64,000 bases of DNA. Origin: Luoshenia tenuis (GTDB taxonomy: Bacteria > Bacillota > Clostridia > Christensenellales > GCA-900066905). Below the pieces are notes generated by a model, which was not told where the DNA came from, ran no database searches, and saw only the letters and a list, made by a program, of their open reading frames with translations. Positions 26,324 to 34,743 of the stretch are shown piece by piece. The DNA lies in assembly GCF_014384745.1 (NCBI RefSeq), contig NZ_JACRSO010000002.1, forward strand, positions 248,001-312,000, written 5' to 3'. The position numbers and the translations under genes were made by a program. Every line of letters starts with the position of its first letter. Positions within the stretch are counted from its first letter, which is position 1.

Positions 26324-27394
26324 TTAACGCTTTGACCCTGCCCCGGTCATCTCCAGGATCTCCTGCGCCAACCGGCTGGCCAGCTGATCCCCGGGCACGG
26401 CGCATACCTGCTGGCCGCGCTTAAAGAGCACGCCCTTGTCCTTGCCGCCGGCGATGCCTACATCCGCCTGCCGGGCCTCGCCGGGGCCGTTGACCGCACA
26501 GCCCATGATCGCCACCTTGATGGGCGCCTCCACTGTACCCACCAGGCGCTCTACCTCATAGACGATCTGTTCCAAGTCGATATTGCACCGCCCGCAGGTG
26601 GGACAGGAGACGATCTCCATCCCCTGGCGGCGCAGCCCCAGGCTGCGCAGGATCTCGATGCCGGTCTCCACCTCGCGCACCACATCCCCCGTCAGGGAGA
26701 CCCGCAGCGTATCGCCAATGCCGTCCAGCAGCAGCGCGCCGATGCCGATGGCGCTCTTGACGATCCCAGCCCTGGGCGTCCCCGCCTCGGTCACCCCCAG
26801 GTGCAGCGGATAGTCCCGCTTTTCGGCCATCAGGCGGTAGCTTTCTACCGTATCGCACACGTTAGACGCCTTAAGCGCCACCACGATCTGGTCGAAGTTC
26901 AGCTCCTCCAAAATCGCGATATGCTCCATGGCGCTCTCTACCATCCCCTGAGGCGTGGGGCCATGATACTTGTCCAATATCTTTTTATCCAGCGAACCGG
27001 CGTTTACGCCGATGCGGATGGGGATATTCCGCTCCTTGGCCGCAGAAACCACTTTGCGCACCCGCCCGGGTTCCCCGATATTGCCGGGGTTGATGCGCAG
27101 TTTATCGATGCCCTGCTCAATCGCCTTGAGCGCCAGACGGTAATCAAAGTGGATATCCGCCACCAGCGGCATACCGCTCTGGCGCTTGATCTCGCCAATG
27201 GCCATGGCGCAGGCCTCATCATAGATGGACATGCGCACGATATCGCAGCCTGCGTCCTTCATCCGCATGATCTGCGCTACCGTAGCGTCAATATCCCGCG
27301 TATCCGTATTGGTCATCGACTGTACCGGGATGGGCGCCCCCCCGCCGATGGGCACGCCGCCTACCGTCACTTGCCGCGTATTTTTCCTTTGCAT
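26324..27394 (-). CDS. ispG: 4-hydroxy-3-methylbut-2-en-1-yl diphosphate synthase (flavodoxin)
   Basis: Fe-S enzyme of the MEP isoprenoid pathway, converting MEcPP to HMBPP. 356 aa from ATG 27394 (MQRKNTRQVTVG), which has GGAGCGGGAG upstream and lies 17 nt after rseP; the in-frame extension to 27493 is inside rseP. The [4Fe-4S] ligands are in SCPTCGRC (about residues 262-269) and GCAVNGPGE (about 300). With dxr and uppS in the same operon it ties isoprenoid supply to undecaprenyl carrier synthesis. Confidence 0.95.
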   Translation of the reverse strand: MQRKNTRQVTVGGVPIGGGAPIPVQSMTNTDTRDIDATVAQIMRMKDAGCDIVRMSIYDEACAMAIGEIKRQSGMPLVADIHFDYRLALKAIEQGIDKLRINPGNIGEPGRVRKVVSAAKERNIPIRIGVNAGSLDKKILDKYHGPTPQGMVESAMEHIAILEELNFDQIVVALKASNVCDTVESYRLMAEKRDYPLHLGVTEAGTPRAGIVKSAIGIGALLLDGIGDTLRVSLTGDVVREVETGIEILRSLGLRRQGMEIVSCPTCGRCNIDLEQIVYEVERLVGTVEAPIKVAIMGCAVNGPGEARQADVGIAGGKDKGVLFKRGQQVCAVPGDQLASRLAQEILEMTGAGSKR

Positions 27395-27411
27395 ATTCAG
27401 CTCCCGCTCCT

Positions 27412-28491
27412 TTATGTCCCGGGGAATATCAGCGCCCGGATATCTTGGAAGGTCAGCACCACAAACAGCCCCATCATAAAGACCAGCCCGCAAAAGTGCA
27501 CCATGCCCTCTTTCTCCGGGGGGATGGGCTTGCCGCGGATGGCCTCAATGGCGATGAACACCAGCCGCGCCCCGTCCATGCCGGGGATGGGCAAAAGGTT
27601 GATCACGCCCAGGTTGATGCTGATCAAAACGCCAAACATCATCAGGTTTTTGATCGCCAGGGTGATGGCGTCCCAGGTCCCGGCAAAGCCGATCTTGGCC
27701 GCATCCCCCAAAATGCTGACGATGCGCACCGGGCCGCCCAGATCCTGCGCTCCCTCAAATTTGAAGATCAGGTTTTTAAGGAACACGAACATCTGGGTCA
27801 CGATATCCACTAGCATCTGCCCGGCCTGTTTGATGGCCTCAAAAAAGCTTAAGGGGATGCGCTCCCCAAAGGTGATGCCGATTAGATAACTCTGGCTGGC
27901 TTCGTCATATACCGGCGTCATGACCAGGTTCTCCACGAGCTGACCCTCCCGCTCCACCGTAAGGGTAATGGGCTGGGTAGGGTCTTTCTGAATCTCTGTC
28001 CTGGCCTGGGAAGCGGTCTCCACCGCTACGCCGTTGACCGATACGATCTTATCCCCGGCCATCAGCCCTGCCTCAATGGCCGGGCGGCCTTCGTCCACCG
28101 TTACGATCCGGCTGGAATAATCGCCGCCGAAAAACATCAGCAACAACGCCGCCACCACAAAGGCGAACACAAAGTTCATCAGCGCCCCCGCCGCCACCAT
28201 GATGGCCCGCCGCCCCACGGAGATATTGTTCATGGCCCTAGGGTCGTCGTCGGATTCATCCTCGCCCAAAAAGCGGCAGTATCCGCCGATGGGCAGCCAG
28301 CGAAGGGAATACATCGTGCCCTTGCGCTCTTTTTGGACGATCTTGGGTCCCATGCCGATAGAAAACTCCAAAACCTGCATGCCCACCGCCTTGCCGGCGA
28401 TAAAGTGACCAAACTCGTGCACCATGACGATGATGCTCAGTGCCAATAGCGCGATCAGGATCGCGCCGATGTTTGAAAAAATAGCGCCCAT
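27412..28491 (-). CDS. rseP: Site-2 intramembrane zinc metalloprotease RseP/RasP
   Basis: Cleaves membrane-spanning anti-sigma factors and leftover signal peptides within the bilayer. 359 aa. The zinc site HEFGH is at 25-29 in the first membrane segment; a PDZ domain (DEGRPAIEAGLMAGDKIVSV) sits about 112-195; the second zinc-ligand segment is NLLPIPGMDGAR near 312. Typical position between dxr and ispG. Confidence 0.95.
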   Translation of the reverse strand: MGAIFSNIGAILIALLALSIIVMVHEFGHFIAGKAVGMQVLEFSIGMGPKIVQKERKGTMYSLRWLPIGGYCRFLGEDESDDDPRAMNNISVGRRAIMVAAGALMNFVFAFVVAALLLMFFGGDYSSRIVTVDEGRPAIEAGLMAGDKIVSVNGVAVETASQARTEIQKDPTQPITLTVEREGQLVENLVMTPVYDEASQSYLIGITFGERIPLSFFEAIKQAGQMLVDIVTQMFVFLKNLIFKFEGAQDLGGPVRIVSILGDAAKIGFAGTWDAITLAIKNLMMFGVLISINLGVINLLPIPGMDGARLVFIAIEAIRGKPIPPEKEGMVHFCGLVFMMGLFVVLTFQDIRALIFPGT

Positions 28492-28507
28492 TGCATTTCC
28501 TTTGTCC

Positions 28508-29665
28508 TTATTTATTTGCAGCCCAGATGCGCGACAACCGGTCGGCCTCTACGACCTCTCCTATCGTATCCGCCTTTAAATGCGCCCCCTGCTCTAAAGC
28601 ATATTCTACCAATCTTGGAATATCCATAAACCCAATTTGCGAATTTAAAAATTTAGCCACGGCAACCTCGTTCGCCCCGTTGAGCACCACCGGCGCCGCG
28701 CCGCCCGCCTGCAGGGCCTCGTAAGCCAGGCGCAGACAGGGGAAGCGCGCATAATCCGGCGCTTCAAAGGTGAGCGGCGGGCAGGTAAAAAGATCCAGAT
28801 GCTGCGCCGGGCTCTCCATACGCTCTGGATAGAGCAGTGCATACTGGATCGGGATGCGCATATCCGCCACCCCCAACTGTGCCAGCACAGATCCATCGCA
28901 AAACGCCACCGCCGAGTGGACGATGCTCTGCGGGTGCACCGCTACCTGTATGCGCTCCGGCGCCAGGCCAAACAGCCAGCGCGCCTCGATGACTTCCAGC
29001 CCCTTATTCATCATGGTGGCAGAATCGATGGTGATCTTCGCCCCCATGGCCCAGTTGGGGTGATTGAGCGCCTGCTCCACCGTGACCTGCGCCATCTGGT
29101 CCGCGGTATAGCCCCTAAACGGACCGCCGGACGCTGTCAACCATATTTTTTCTACCCTTTTGCCGTCCGCGTTGCCCTGGATGCATTGGAAGATCGCCCC
29201 GTGCTCGCTGTCCACAGGCAAGAGCTCTGCCCCGCCCTTGTGGACCGCCTCCAGCACCAGCGCCCCGCCGGTGACCAGCGCCTCCTTATTGGCCAGGGCG
29301 ATGCGCTTGCCCGCCTTGGCCGCAGCCAGCACCGCCTCCAGGCCCGCAATGCCTACCACCGCAACCAGGCAGGTATCCGCGCCCTCCCAGGCGGCCAGGG
29401 CGATCATGGCGGCGCGGCCGGTGACCAGCTGCGTGCCCTTAGGCACCTCCCCGGCAATGCGCGCGGCGGCCGCCTCATCCACCAAGCAGGCCATAGCCGG
29501 GTGGAAAAAGTGGATCTGCTCCAGCAATTTTTCCGCCTGGCTGTAGGCGCAGAGCGCCGTCACTTTTATCTTATCCGGGTGCGCAGCCGCAACGGACAGC
29601 GCCTGTGTGCCGATTGAACCGGTACTGCCCAGTACCGCCAGCTTGATTTTTTCCGTATCACCCAA
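28508..29665 (-). CDS. dxr: 1-deoxy-D-xylulose 5-phosphate reductoisomerase
   Basis: NADPH-dependent first committed step of the MEP pathway. 385 aa. Cofactor motif GSTGSIG (13-19); catalytic-site features ALANKEALVTGG, PVDSEHGAIFQC and the flexible loop LTASGGPFRG; later MGAKITIDSATMMNKGLE. Begins at TTG 29665, 8 nt after AGGAGG; no ATG is available near the conserved start. Confidence 0.96.
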   Translation of the reverse strand: MGDTEKIKLAVLGSTGSIGTQALSVAAAHPDKIKVTALCAYSQAEKLLEQIHFFHPAMACLVDEAAAARIAGEVPKGTQLVTGRAAMIALAAWEGADTCLVAVVGIAGLEAVLAAAKAGKRIALANKEALVTGGALVLEAVHKGGAELLPVDSEHGAIFQCIQGNADGKRVEKIWLTASGGPFRGYTADQMAQVTVEQALNHPNWAMGAKITIDSATMMNKGLEVIEARWLFGLAPERIQVAVHPQSIVHSAVAFCDGSVLAQLGVADMRIPIQYALLYPERMESPAQHLDLFTCPPLTFEAPDYARFPCLRLAYEALQAGGAAPVVLNGANEVAVAKFLNSQIGFMDIPRLVEYALEQGAHLKADTIGEVVEADRLSRIWAANK

Positions 29666-29683
29666 AAAACGCGCCTCCTAACC

Positions 29684-30478
29684 CTACAAGAGGAACAACG
29701 TAAAGTATCCAAATACCGCCACTGCGTTAAAGACGATGCCGTCAAACCGGTCCATCACCCCGCCGTGACCTGGAAAGACTTTGCCATAATCCTTAATGCC
29801 GCAAAACCGCTTGATCTGCGAGGCCGCCAGATCCCCAAGCTCCCCGGCCAGAGAACTGAGCACCGCCAAAATCGCAAAATGCCACAGGGGAATGCCCGCG
29901 CCTTGGGCAAAATACCCTACCCCCATGCAAAAGATCAAGTTCCACACAAAGCCGCCAATGGCGCCCTCCACCGTCTTTTTGGGGCTGATCTCCGGGCAGA
30001 GCTTGTGTTTGCCGATAAAGGTGCCGGTAAAGTACGCCCCAATATCGCAGATGGACGAACCCGCCACCGCGATGAGCAGACCGTACAGGCCCACCCAATA
30101 ATCCGGCCAGTGGTTGAGCGCGATCAAAAACGCGAAGGGCAGCGAGGGATATAAGAGGGTAAACGAACCTGCGATAATGTTATCCACACTTCGCCCCTCG
30201 AACAGCGCGCAGGTCATCTGCGCCACCAGGCAGGCGGAAAGCAGGATCACCGCGCCGGTAAGGCCCTTCCACAAAAAGGCCGGCAGCAGCAGGATGCCGA
30301 AAATATAGACCGGCCACCGCCCGATCTTGGGATATTTACTTTTGAGCGCAGTCAGCACTTCCCACTGGGCCACCAGCAAAAAGGCAATCAGCATCAGGTC
30401 CGCCGCCCAACCGCGGAAGGTCAGAAAAAACGCCACCATACATAGCGCGACGATACCCGTTATGATGCGTGTTCCCAT
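29684..30478 (-). CDS. cdsA: Phosphatidate cytidylyltransferase
   Basis: Integral membrane enzyme making CDP-diacylglycerol from phosphatidate and CTP, the substrate for PgsA coded elsewhere in this window. 264 aa with multiple hydrophobic helices; the C-terminal signature region is intact (SQIKRFCGIKDYGKVFPGHGGVMDRFDG, read in pieces: IKRFCGIKDYGK and PGHGGVMDRFD). ATG 30478 with AAGGA upstream. Part of the uppS-cdsA-dxr run. Confidence 0.95.
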   Translation of the reverse strand: MGTRIITGIVALCMVAFFLTFRGWAADLMLIAFLLVAQWEVLTALKSKYPKIGRWPVYIFGILLLPAFLWKGLTGAVILLSACLVAQMTCALFEGRSVDNIIAGSFTLLYPSLPFAFLIALNHWPDYWVGLYGLLIAVAGSSICDIGAYFTGTFIGKHKLCPEISPKKTVEGAIGGFVWNLIFCMGVGYFAQGAGIPLWHFAILAVLSSLAGELGDLAASQIKRFCGIKDYGKVFPGHGGVMDRFDGIVFNAVAVFGYFTLFLL

Positions 30479-30531
30479 TTCATCTACGTCCTTCTGCCCG
30501 GAAAGGGCGTTTTTTTGGTTGCCAACGATTT

Positions 30532-30540
30532 ATTATACCA
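30532..30540 (-). promoter_or_regulatory. Possible extended -10 promoter before cdsA
   Basis: Minus strand TGGTATAAT, an exact extended -10, in the 74-nt uppS-cdsA gap. No recognisable -35 at 17 nt. A secondary promoter at best. Confidence 0.3.
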
Positions 30541-30552
30541 TATCCCCGCGGT

Positions 30553-31311
30553 TTAAACACCGCCAAATCGCCTGCTGCGGCTTTGGTAAATCGCGATCGA
30601 CCGGAAAAATTCCTCCTTGGTATAATCCGGCCAGTACACATCGGTAAATACGAACTCCGCATACGCCAGCTGATAGAGCAAAAAGTTGCTCAGCCGCTGT
30701 TCTCCGCTGGTGCGGATCAAAAGGTCCGGCTCGGGCAGGCCCGCCGTAAACAGGTACCGGCCAAAACCATCCTCATCCAGCGCTTCGGCCTGCACGTTGC
30801 CCTTGGCAACGTCCAGCGCAAAGCGCTTGGCCGCCTGCACGATCTCACCCCGCCCGCCATAATTAAAGGCGATGTTAAACTTCAACCCCTTGTTATCCCG
30901 CGTGCACACACAGGCGCGCTCCATCACCTCGCGCACGCGCGAGGGGGTCTGCTCCTCAAACCCCAGGATGCGGATGCAAACGCCGTTGCGGTCCAGCTCG
31001 TCGATCTTTTTCTCAAAGTATTCCACCAGCAGGTTCATCAGCATGGCCACTTCTTCTTTGGGCCGCGCCCAGTTCTCGGTGGAAAAGGCGTAAACCGTCA
31101 GGGCCTCGATGCCCAGCTCGTCACACGCACGGATGATGGTTTCCAGCGTTTCCATGCCCGCCCGGTGCCCTGCCGTGCGCGGCAGCGCCCGCTGCTTAGC
31201 CCAGCGCCCGTTTCCATCCATGATCATCGCGATATGCCGGGGCAGTTTATCCGGCGAGCGATCCAGCGCGATAGCGCCAGGCTGCACCGCCTTTTTCTTG
31301 AACCACTTCAT
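30553..31311 (-). CDS. uppS: Isoprenyl transferase (undecaprenyl diphosphate synthase family)
   Basis: Cis-prenyltransferase extending FPP with IPP to the C55 lipid carrier for peptidoglycan. 252 aa. Active-site motif MIMDGNGRWA (29-38, catalytic Asp32), then LRTAGHRAG-type substrate loop (PRTAGHRAG), TVYAFSTENW and the C-terminal DLLIRTSGEQRLSNFL and TDVYWPDYTKEEF. ATG 31311, with AGAGG 10 nt upstream. Confidence 0.96.
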   Translation of the reverse strand: MKWFKKKAVQPGAIALDRSPDKLPRHIAMIMDGNGRWAKQRALPRTAGHRAGMETLETIIRACDELGIEALTVYAFSTENWARPKEEVAMLMNLLVEYFEKKIDELDRNGVCIRILGFEEQTPSRVREVMERACVCTRDNKGLKFNIAFNYGGRGEIVQAAKRFALDVAKGNVQAEALDEDGFGRYLFTAGLPEPDLLIRTSGEQRLSNFLLYQLAYAEFVFTDVYWPDYTKEEFFRSIAIYQSRSRRFGGV

Positions 31312-31331
31312 TTGTATGGAGCCTCTTTCCT

Positions 31332-31369
31332 AAAAATTCGCCCAAGGCCATCGCAAGACAGCCCTGGGC
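31332..31369 (-). terminator. Terminator-like hairpin between the 81-aa gene and uppS
   Basis: Stem GCCCAGGGC / GCCTTGGGC (31361-31369 with 31340-31348, one G-U) followed on the minus strand by GAATTTTTAGG. It leaves only about 20 nt before uppS, with no room for a promoter, so it likely acts as a partial terminator lowering uppS-polC expression. Confidence 0.5.
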
Positions 31370-31379
31370 AAATATTTCA

Positions 31380-31625
31380 TCATTCCATTTTTGCGCACGC
31401 CGCCGGCGCGTAGGCAAAGGCGCCGGCGATGATCTCCACCACCGCGCGCTGCGTCCCCTGCGCGTCCAGCGCCCTGAGCCTGATCACGCGCAAATCCTTT
31501 AACCGCGCGTCGTAATGCCGTATACGCTGGGGCATCGTCAGCTTCACCCGCAAGGTATACTGTCCGCCAAGCGCGGCCTTCACCTCTTCCAGCGGCCAGC
31601 CCAGGTATTTTTGCAGCTCATCCAT
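31380..31625 (-). CDS. Small conserved-position protein of unknown function
   Basis: 81 aa, not confidently assigned. The frr stop and this ATG share one base (TAATG), with the frr end providing ribosomes, so it is almost surely translated by coupling. Sequence: a PASTA-like amphipathic opening (YLGWPLEEVKAAL), a basic middle, then DLRVIRLRAL and a hydrophobic beta-rich end (AVVEIIAGAFAYAP). No signal peptide or membrane helix. Small proteins of this layout occur beside frr/uppS in Clostridia, from memory; function unknown. Terminator-like hairpin follows. Confidence 0.7.
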   Translation of the reverse strand: MDELQKYLGWPLEEVKAALGGQYTLRVKLTMPQRIRHYDARLKDLRVIRLRALDAQGTQRAVVEIIAGAFAYAPAACAKME

Positions 31626-32182
31626 TAAACCGACATAACTTCCTTTTCTTTTTGCGCAAGGATGCCGTCGATCTCTTTAATGGCCTTATCCGTCGCCTTT
31701 TGCACGTCCGCTTCCAACGTTTTGAGGTCGTCCTCGGTAATCTCGCTGGCCTTTTGCATCTTTTTCAGCGCGTCGTTGGCATCCCGGCGGATGGCGCGCA
31801 CCGCCACCTTGGCCTCTTCGCCCTGCTTTTTCACCAGTTTGACCAGCTCTTTGCGGCGCTCCTCGGTCAGCTCCGGCACCACCAGGCGGATCACCTTACC
31901 ATCGTTGGAAGGATGGATGCCCAGATCCGAGGCGTTGATCGCCTTTTCCACTGCCGAGATCATGCTGGTATCCCAAAGGGAGATCACCAGCATCCGCGGC
32001 TCGGGCGCCGAGATGTTGCCGATCTGGGTCAGCGGGGTGGGCGTGCCGTAATAATCGACTGTAATGCGGTCTAACAGCTGCGGGTTCGCCCGTCCGGCGC
32101 GCAAGCTGGAAAGCTCTTTTTGGAGTACACTCTGGGTCTTGGCCATTTTTTCTTTCGCCGTAGCCAGTACGTCGTTTGCCAT
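31625..32182 (-). CDS. frr: Ribosome recycling factor
   Basis: tRNA-shaped two-domain protein that with EF-G splits post-termination ribosomes. 185 aa, exact family length. Conserved LSSLRAGRANPQLLDRITVDYYG, PEPRMLVISLWD and GKVIRLVVPELTEERRKELVK. ATG 32182 is preceded by GGAGG. Order pyrH-frr is universal in this group. Confidence 0.97.
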   Translation of the reverse strand: MANDVLATAKEKMAKTQSVLQKELSSLRAGRANPQLLDRITVDYYGTPTPLTQIGNISAPEPRMLVISLWDTSMISAVEKAINASDLGIHPSNDGKVIRLVVPELTEERRKELVKLVKKQGEEAKVAVRAIRRDANDALKKMQKASEITEDDLKTLEADVQKATDKAIKEIDGILAQKEKEVMSV

Positions 32183-32250
32183 TTTGTACCGCCTCCTTGT
32201 TTAACTTAACTTTATTGTACCGAATTTTGCCAGCGGATACAACCTATTTC

Positions 32251-32967
32251 TTAGAGCAGCGCGCCCACGCGGGTGCCAAACTCTTCTCCCATCACCGCGC
32301 GGCGGATGCTGTTCTCCTCGTTAAGGCCAAAAACCACGATCGGGATCTTGTTATCCATGCACAGCGTAATAGCCGTCGTATCCATTACCGTCAACCCGCG
32401 GTTGAGCACATCGATATAATCGATCTGCGAGAAACGCTTGGCATTGGGGTTGACTTTGGGGTCCGAATCGTACACCCCATCCACGTTTTTAGCCAGCAGG
32501 ATCGCTTCTGCGTCGATCTCGGCCGCGCGCAGCGCAGCGGTGGTATCCGTAGAAAAGAACGGGTTGCCCGTGCCGCAGGCGAAGATCACCACGCGCCCCT
32601 TTTCCAGATGCCGGACCGCGCGCCTGCGGATGTAAGGCTCCGCTACCGCGCGCATCTCGATGGCGCTGAGCACCCGCGTGGGCACCCCGCGCTGCTCCAT
32701 CGCATCCTGAAGGGCCAGCGCGTTGATGCCGGTGGCCAGCATACCCATATAGTCCGCCGTGGTCCGGTCCATATTGCTGCCCTGGCGGCCGCGCCAGATA
32801 TTCCCTGCGCCGATGACGATACCCACTTCGATGCCCATCTGCACCACCTGGATGATCTGATCGCAAATTTTACCCACCACGTCGAAGTTGATCACCTGGC
32901 CGTTTTCCCCGACGATCGCCTCGCCGCTGAGTTTGAGCATGATTCTTTTATAAGCCGGTTCTGCCAT
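32251..32967 (-). CDS. pyrH: UMP kinase
   Basis: Hexameric amino-acid-kinase-fold enzyme phosphorylating UMP to UDP. 238 aa. N-terminal KRIMLKLSGEAI, GAGNIWRGRQGSNMDRTTADYMGMLATG (seen as GAGNIWRGRQG and TADYMGMLATGINAL), and RVVIFACGTGNPFFSTDTTAAL. Follows tsf after a strong hairpin, so it depends on read-through or a weak promoter I could not identify. Confidence 0.96.
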   Translation of the reverse strand: MAEPAYKRIMLKLSGEAIVGENGQVINFDVVGKICDQIIQVVQMGIEVGIVIGAGNIWRGRQGSNMDRTTADYMGMLATGINALALQDAMEQRGVPTRVLSAIEMRAVAEPYIRRRAVRHLEKGRVVIFACGTGNPFFSTDTTAALRAAEIDAEAILLAKNVDGVYDSDPKVNPNAKRFSQIDYIDVLNRGLTVMDTTAITLCMDNKIPIVVFGLNEENSIRRAVMGEEFGTRVGALL

Positions 32968-32997
32968 GAGGAAAGCCCCCCTTTACATAATTGTTGC

Positions 32998-33030
32998 AAA
33001 AAACGAGAACACAAGGTGTTCTCGTTTTTT
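32998..33030 (-). terminator. Terminator between tsf and pyrH
   Basis: Perfect 15-bp stem (32998-33012 with 33016-33030, core CGAGAACAC) with 3-nt loop and T6 on either strand. It lies about 16 nt past the tsf stop, separating rpsB-tsf from the rest of the cluster. Confidence 0.88.
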
Positions 33031-33046
33031 GAGCATCCATAACGGA

Positions 33047-33691
33047 TTATTTCATCTGGCTCATAACCTCGTCCACAAAATTATCCTGGCGCTTCTCCAA
33101 CCCTTCGCCCATCTCATAGCGGACAAAGCGGCGGATATTCATGTTCTCGCCAATGGTCGCGATCTGCTCTTGCACCATCTGGTTGATGGTCTTATCGTTG
33201 TCCTTAACAAAGGGCTGCTCCAGCAGGCAAACATCTTTGTAGAACTTCTCGATACGGCCCTGCACCATGCGCTCGACGATCTTCTCAGGCTTGCCCTCGT
33301 TGAGAGCCTGCTGGCGCAGAATCTCCATCTCCTTATCCAGCACATCCTGGGGCACGTCTTCCTTTTTCAAATAAGTGGGGTTCGCCGCGGCGATATGCAT
33401 GGCAATATCCCGCACAAAGGCCTTGAACTCCGCCGTTTTCGCCACAAAGTCGGTCTCGCAGTTGACCTCGACCATAACGCCGATCTTGCCGCCCATATGG
33501 ATGTACGCCTCAACGATACCCTCGGCAGCGATGCGCCCGGCCTTTTTCGCCGCGGCGGCCAGGCCCTTCTCGCGAAGCAGCTCGATGGCCTTATCCATGT
33601 CGCCGTTGGCCTCATTCAAAGCGCGTTTGCAATCCATCATACCTACGCCCGTGCGCTCGCGTAACTCTTTAACCTGTTGCGCAGTAATCAT
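33047..33691 (-). CDS. tsf: Elongation factor Ts
   Basis: Nucleotide-exchange factor for EF-Tu. 214 aa, the short form seen in many Firmicutes. UBA-like N-terminus VKELRERTGVGMMDCKRAL, then the core VNCETDFVAKTAEFKAFVRDIA with the EF-Tu-contacting TDFVAK. Downstream of rpsB at 44 nt. Confidence 0.97.
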   Translation of the reverse strand: MITAQQVKELRERTGVGMMDCKRALNEANGDMDKAIELLREKGLAAAAKKAGRIAAEGIVEAYIHMGGKIGVMVEVNCETDFVAKTAEFKAFVRDIAMHIAAANPTYLKKEDVPQDVLDKEMEILRQQALNEGKPEKIVERMVQGRIEKFYKDVCLLEQPFVKDNDKTINQMVQEQIATIGENMNIRRFVRYEMGEGLEKRQDNFVDEVMSQMK

Positions 33692-33735
33692 AGCACTTTC
33701 CTCCCGATGCTTTTATCCTAAAGTTTATCTGATCC

Positions 33736-34470
33736 TTATTCGGCAGCTTCCACGGCCTCAGCCTCAGCCTCGGCTTCTTCCATCTGCTCGCCCTGGCGGC
33801 CTTCCAGCACGGCGTCGGCCATCTTACCGGCGATCAGCTTCACCGCGCGGATGGCGTCGTCATTGCCGGGGATCACCATATCGATCTCGTCCGGGTCGCA
33901 GTTGGTATCCACGATCGCCACGATCGGAATCCCCAGCGCACGCGCCTCGGATACGGCGATGTGCTCTTTGCGCGGGTCTACGATGAACAGCGCGCCCGGC
34001 AGGCGGGGCATCTTACGGATACCGCCCAGGTTTTTGAGCAGCTTCTCGCGCTCGGCGTTGAGCTGCAGCACTTCCTTTTTGGGCAGCACTTCAAAATCGC
34101 CGTCGGCCTCCATCTTATCGATGCGATCCAAACGCTGGATACGGGTCTTGATGGTCTTAAAGTTGGTCAGCATGCCGCCCAGCCAACGCTGGTTCACATA
34201 ATACATGCCGCAGCGCTGCGCCTCCACCTCGATGGACTCCTGCGCCTGCTTTTTGGTGCCTACAAACAGGATATCGCCGCCCTGCATGGCAATATCGCGG
34301 ACGAACATATAGGCCTCGTCCACCTTTTTCACCGTCTTTTGCAGGTCGATAATGTAGATACCGTTGCGCTCCGTAAAGATATAGGGCGCCATCTTGGGGT
34401 TCCAACGGCGGGTCTGGTGGCCAAAGTGCACACCGGCTTCGAGCAGCTGCTTCATAGAAATAACGGACAT
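33736..34470 (-). CDS. rpsB: 30S ribosomal protein S2
   Basis: Small-subunit head/body protein. 244 aa: SMKQLLEAGVHFGHQTRRWNPKM start, VNQRWLGGMLTN, and GIPIVAIVDTNCDPDEIDMVIPGNDDA region typical of S2, with an acidic Glu/Ala-rich tail. GAGGAGG is 8-9 nt before the ATG. Own promoter and a roughly 96-nt leader. Confidence 0.98.
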   Translation of the reverse strand: MSVISMKQLLEAGVHFGHQTRRWNPKMAPYIFTERNGIYIIDLQKTVKKVDEAYMFVRDIAMQGGDILFVGTKKQAQESIEVEAQRCGMYYVNQRWLGGMLTNFKTIKTRIQRLDRIDKMEADGDFEVLPKKEVLQLNAEREKLLKNLGGIRKMPRLPGALFIVDPRKEHIAVSEARALGIPIVAIVDTNCDPDEIDMVIPGNDDAIRAVKLIAGKMADAVLEGRQGEQMEEAEAEAEAVEAAE

Positions 34471-34566
34471 AAAAAAACCTCCTCGTTTTTTCCTTCCCCT
34501 GCTTCATCTTACCTGGGTGACCATTTACGGCACGAGCCCATTCATCCACTAGGGGTGTGTTTTTCC
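34471..34566 (-). promoter_or_regulatory. rpsB 5' leader
   Basis: About 96 nt between the predicted start and rpsB ATG. It contains short GC-rich complementary segments (for instance GGC-UCGU-GCC around 34535-34545 and TGGG / CCCA) and ends in GAGGAGG. Ribosomal-protein leaders are often feedback targets; no known motif was recognised here. Confidence 0.35.
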
Positions 34567-34572
34567 TGAAAA

Positions 34573-34601
34573 ATTATATCATAACCCCGCCGGCAATGCA
34601 A
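34573..34601 (-). promoter_or_regulatory. Sigma-A promoter of rpsB-tsf
   Basis: Minus strand TTGCAT (34596-34601), 17-nt spacer, TATAAT (34573-34578). Divergent from the lipoprotein promoter 43 nt away. Confidence 0.78.
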
Positions 34602-34643
34602 GCGCGCTTTTTGGCTGCAAACATACCTCACCTTGTCGGACGA

Positions 34644-34672
34644 TTGTCGATTTTCGGGGAAATCGATATGAT
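34644..34672 (+). promoter_or_regulatory. Promoter of the lipoprotein gene with internal inverted repeat
   Basis: Plus strand TTGTCG (34644-34649), 17-nt spacer, TATGAT (34667-34672). The spacer holds TCGATTT / AAATCGA, a 7-bp inverted repeat about 34647-34666, a plausible repressor site. Confidence 0.5.
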
Positions 34673-34743
34673 GATATGTAGAATTGCATTTCTTTTCACT
34701 CAATTCCTAGGACTTTTGCAAAAATTTGGAGAGGGGTTTTTGT

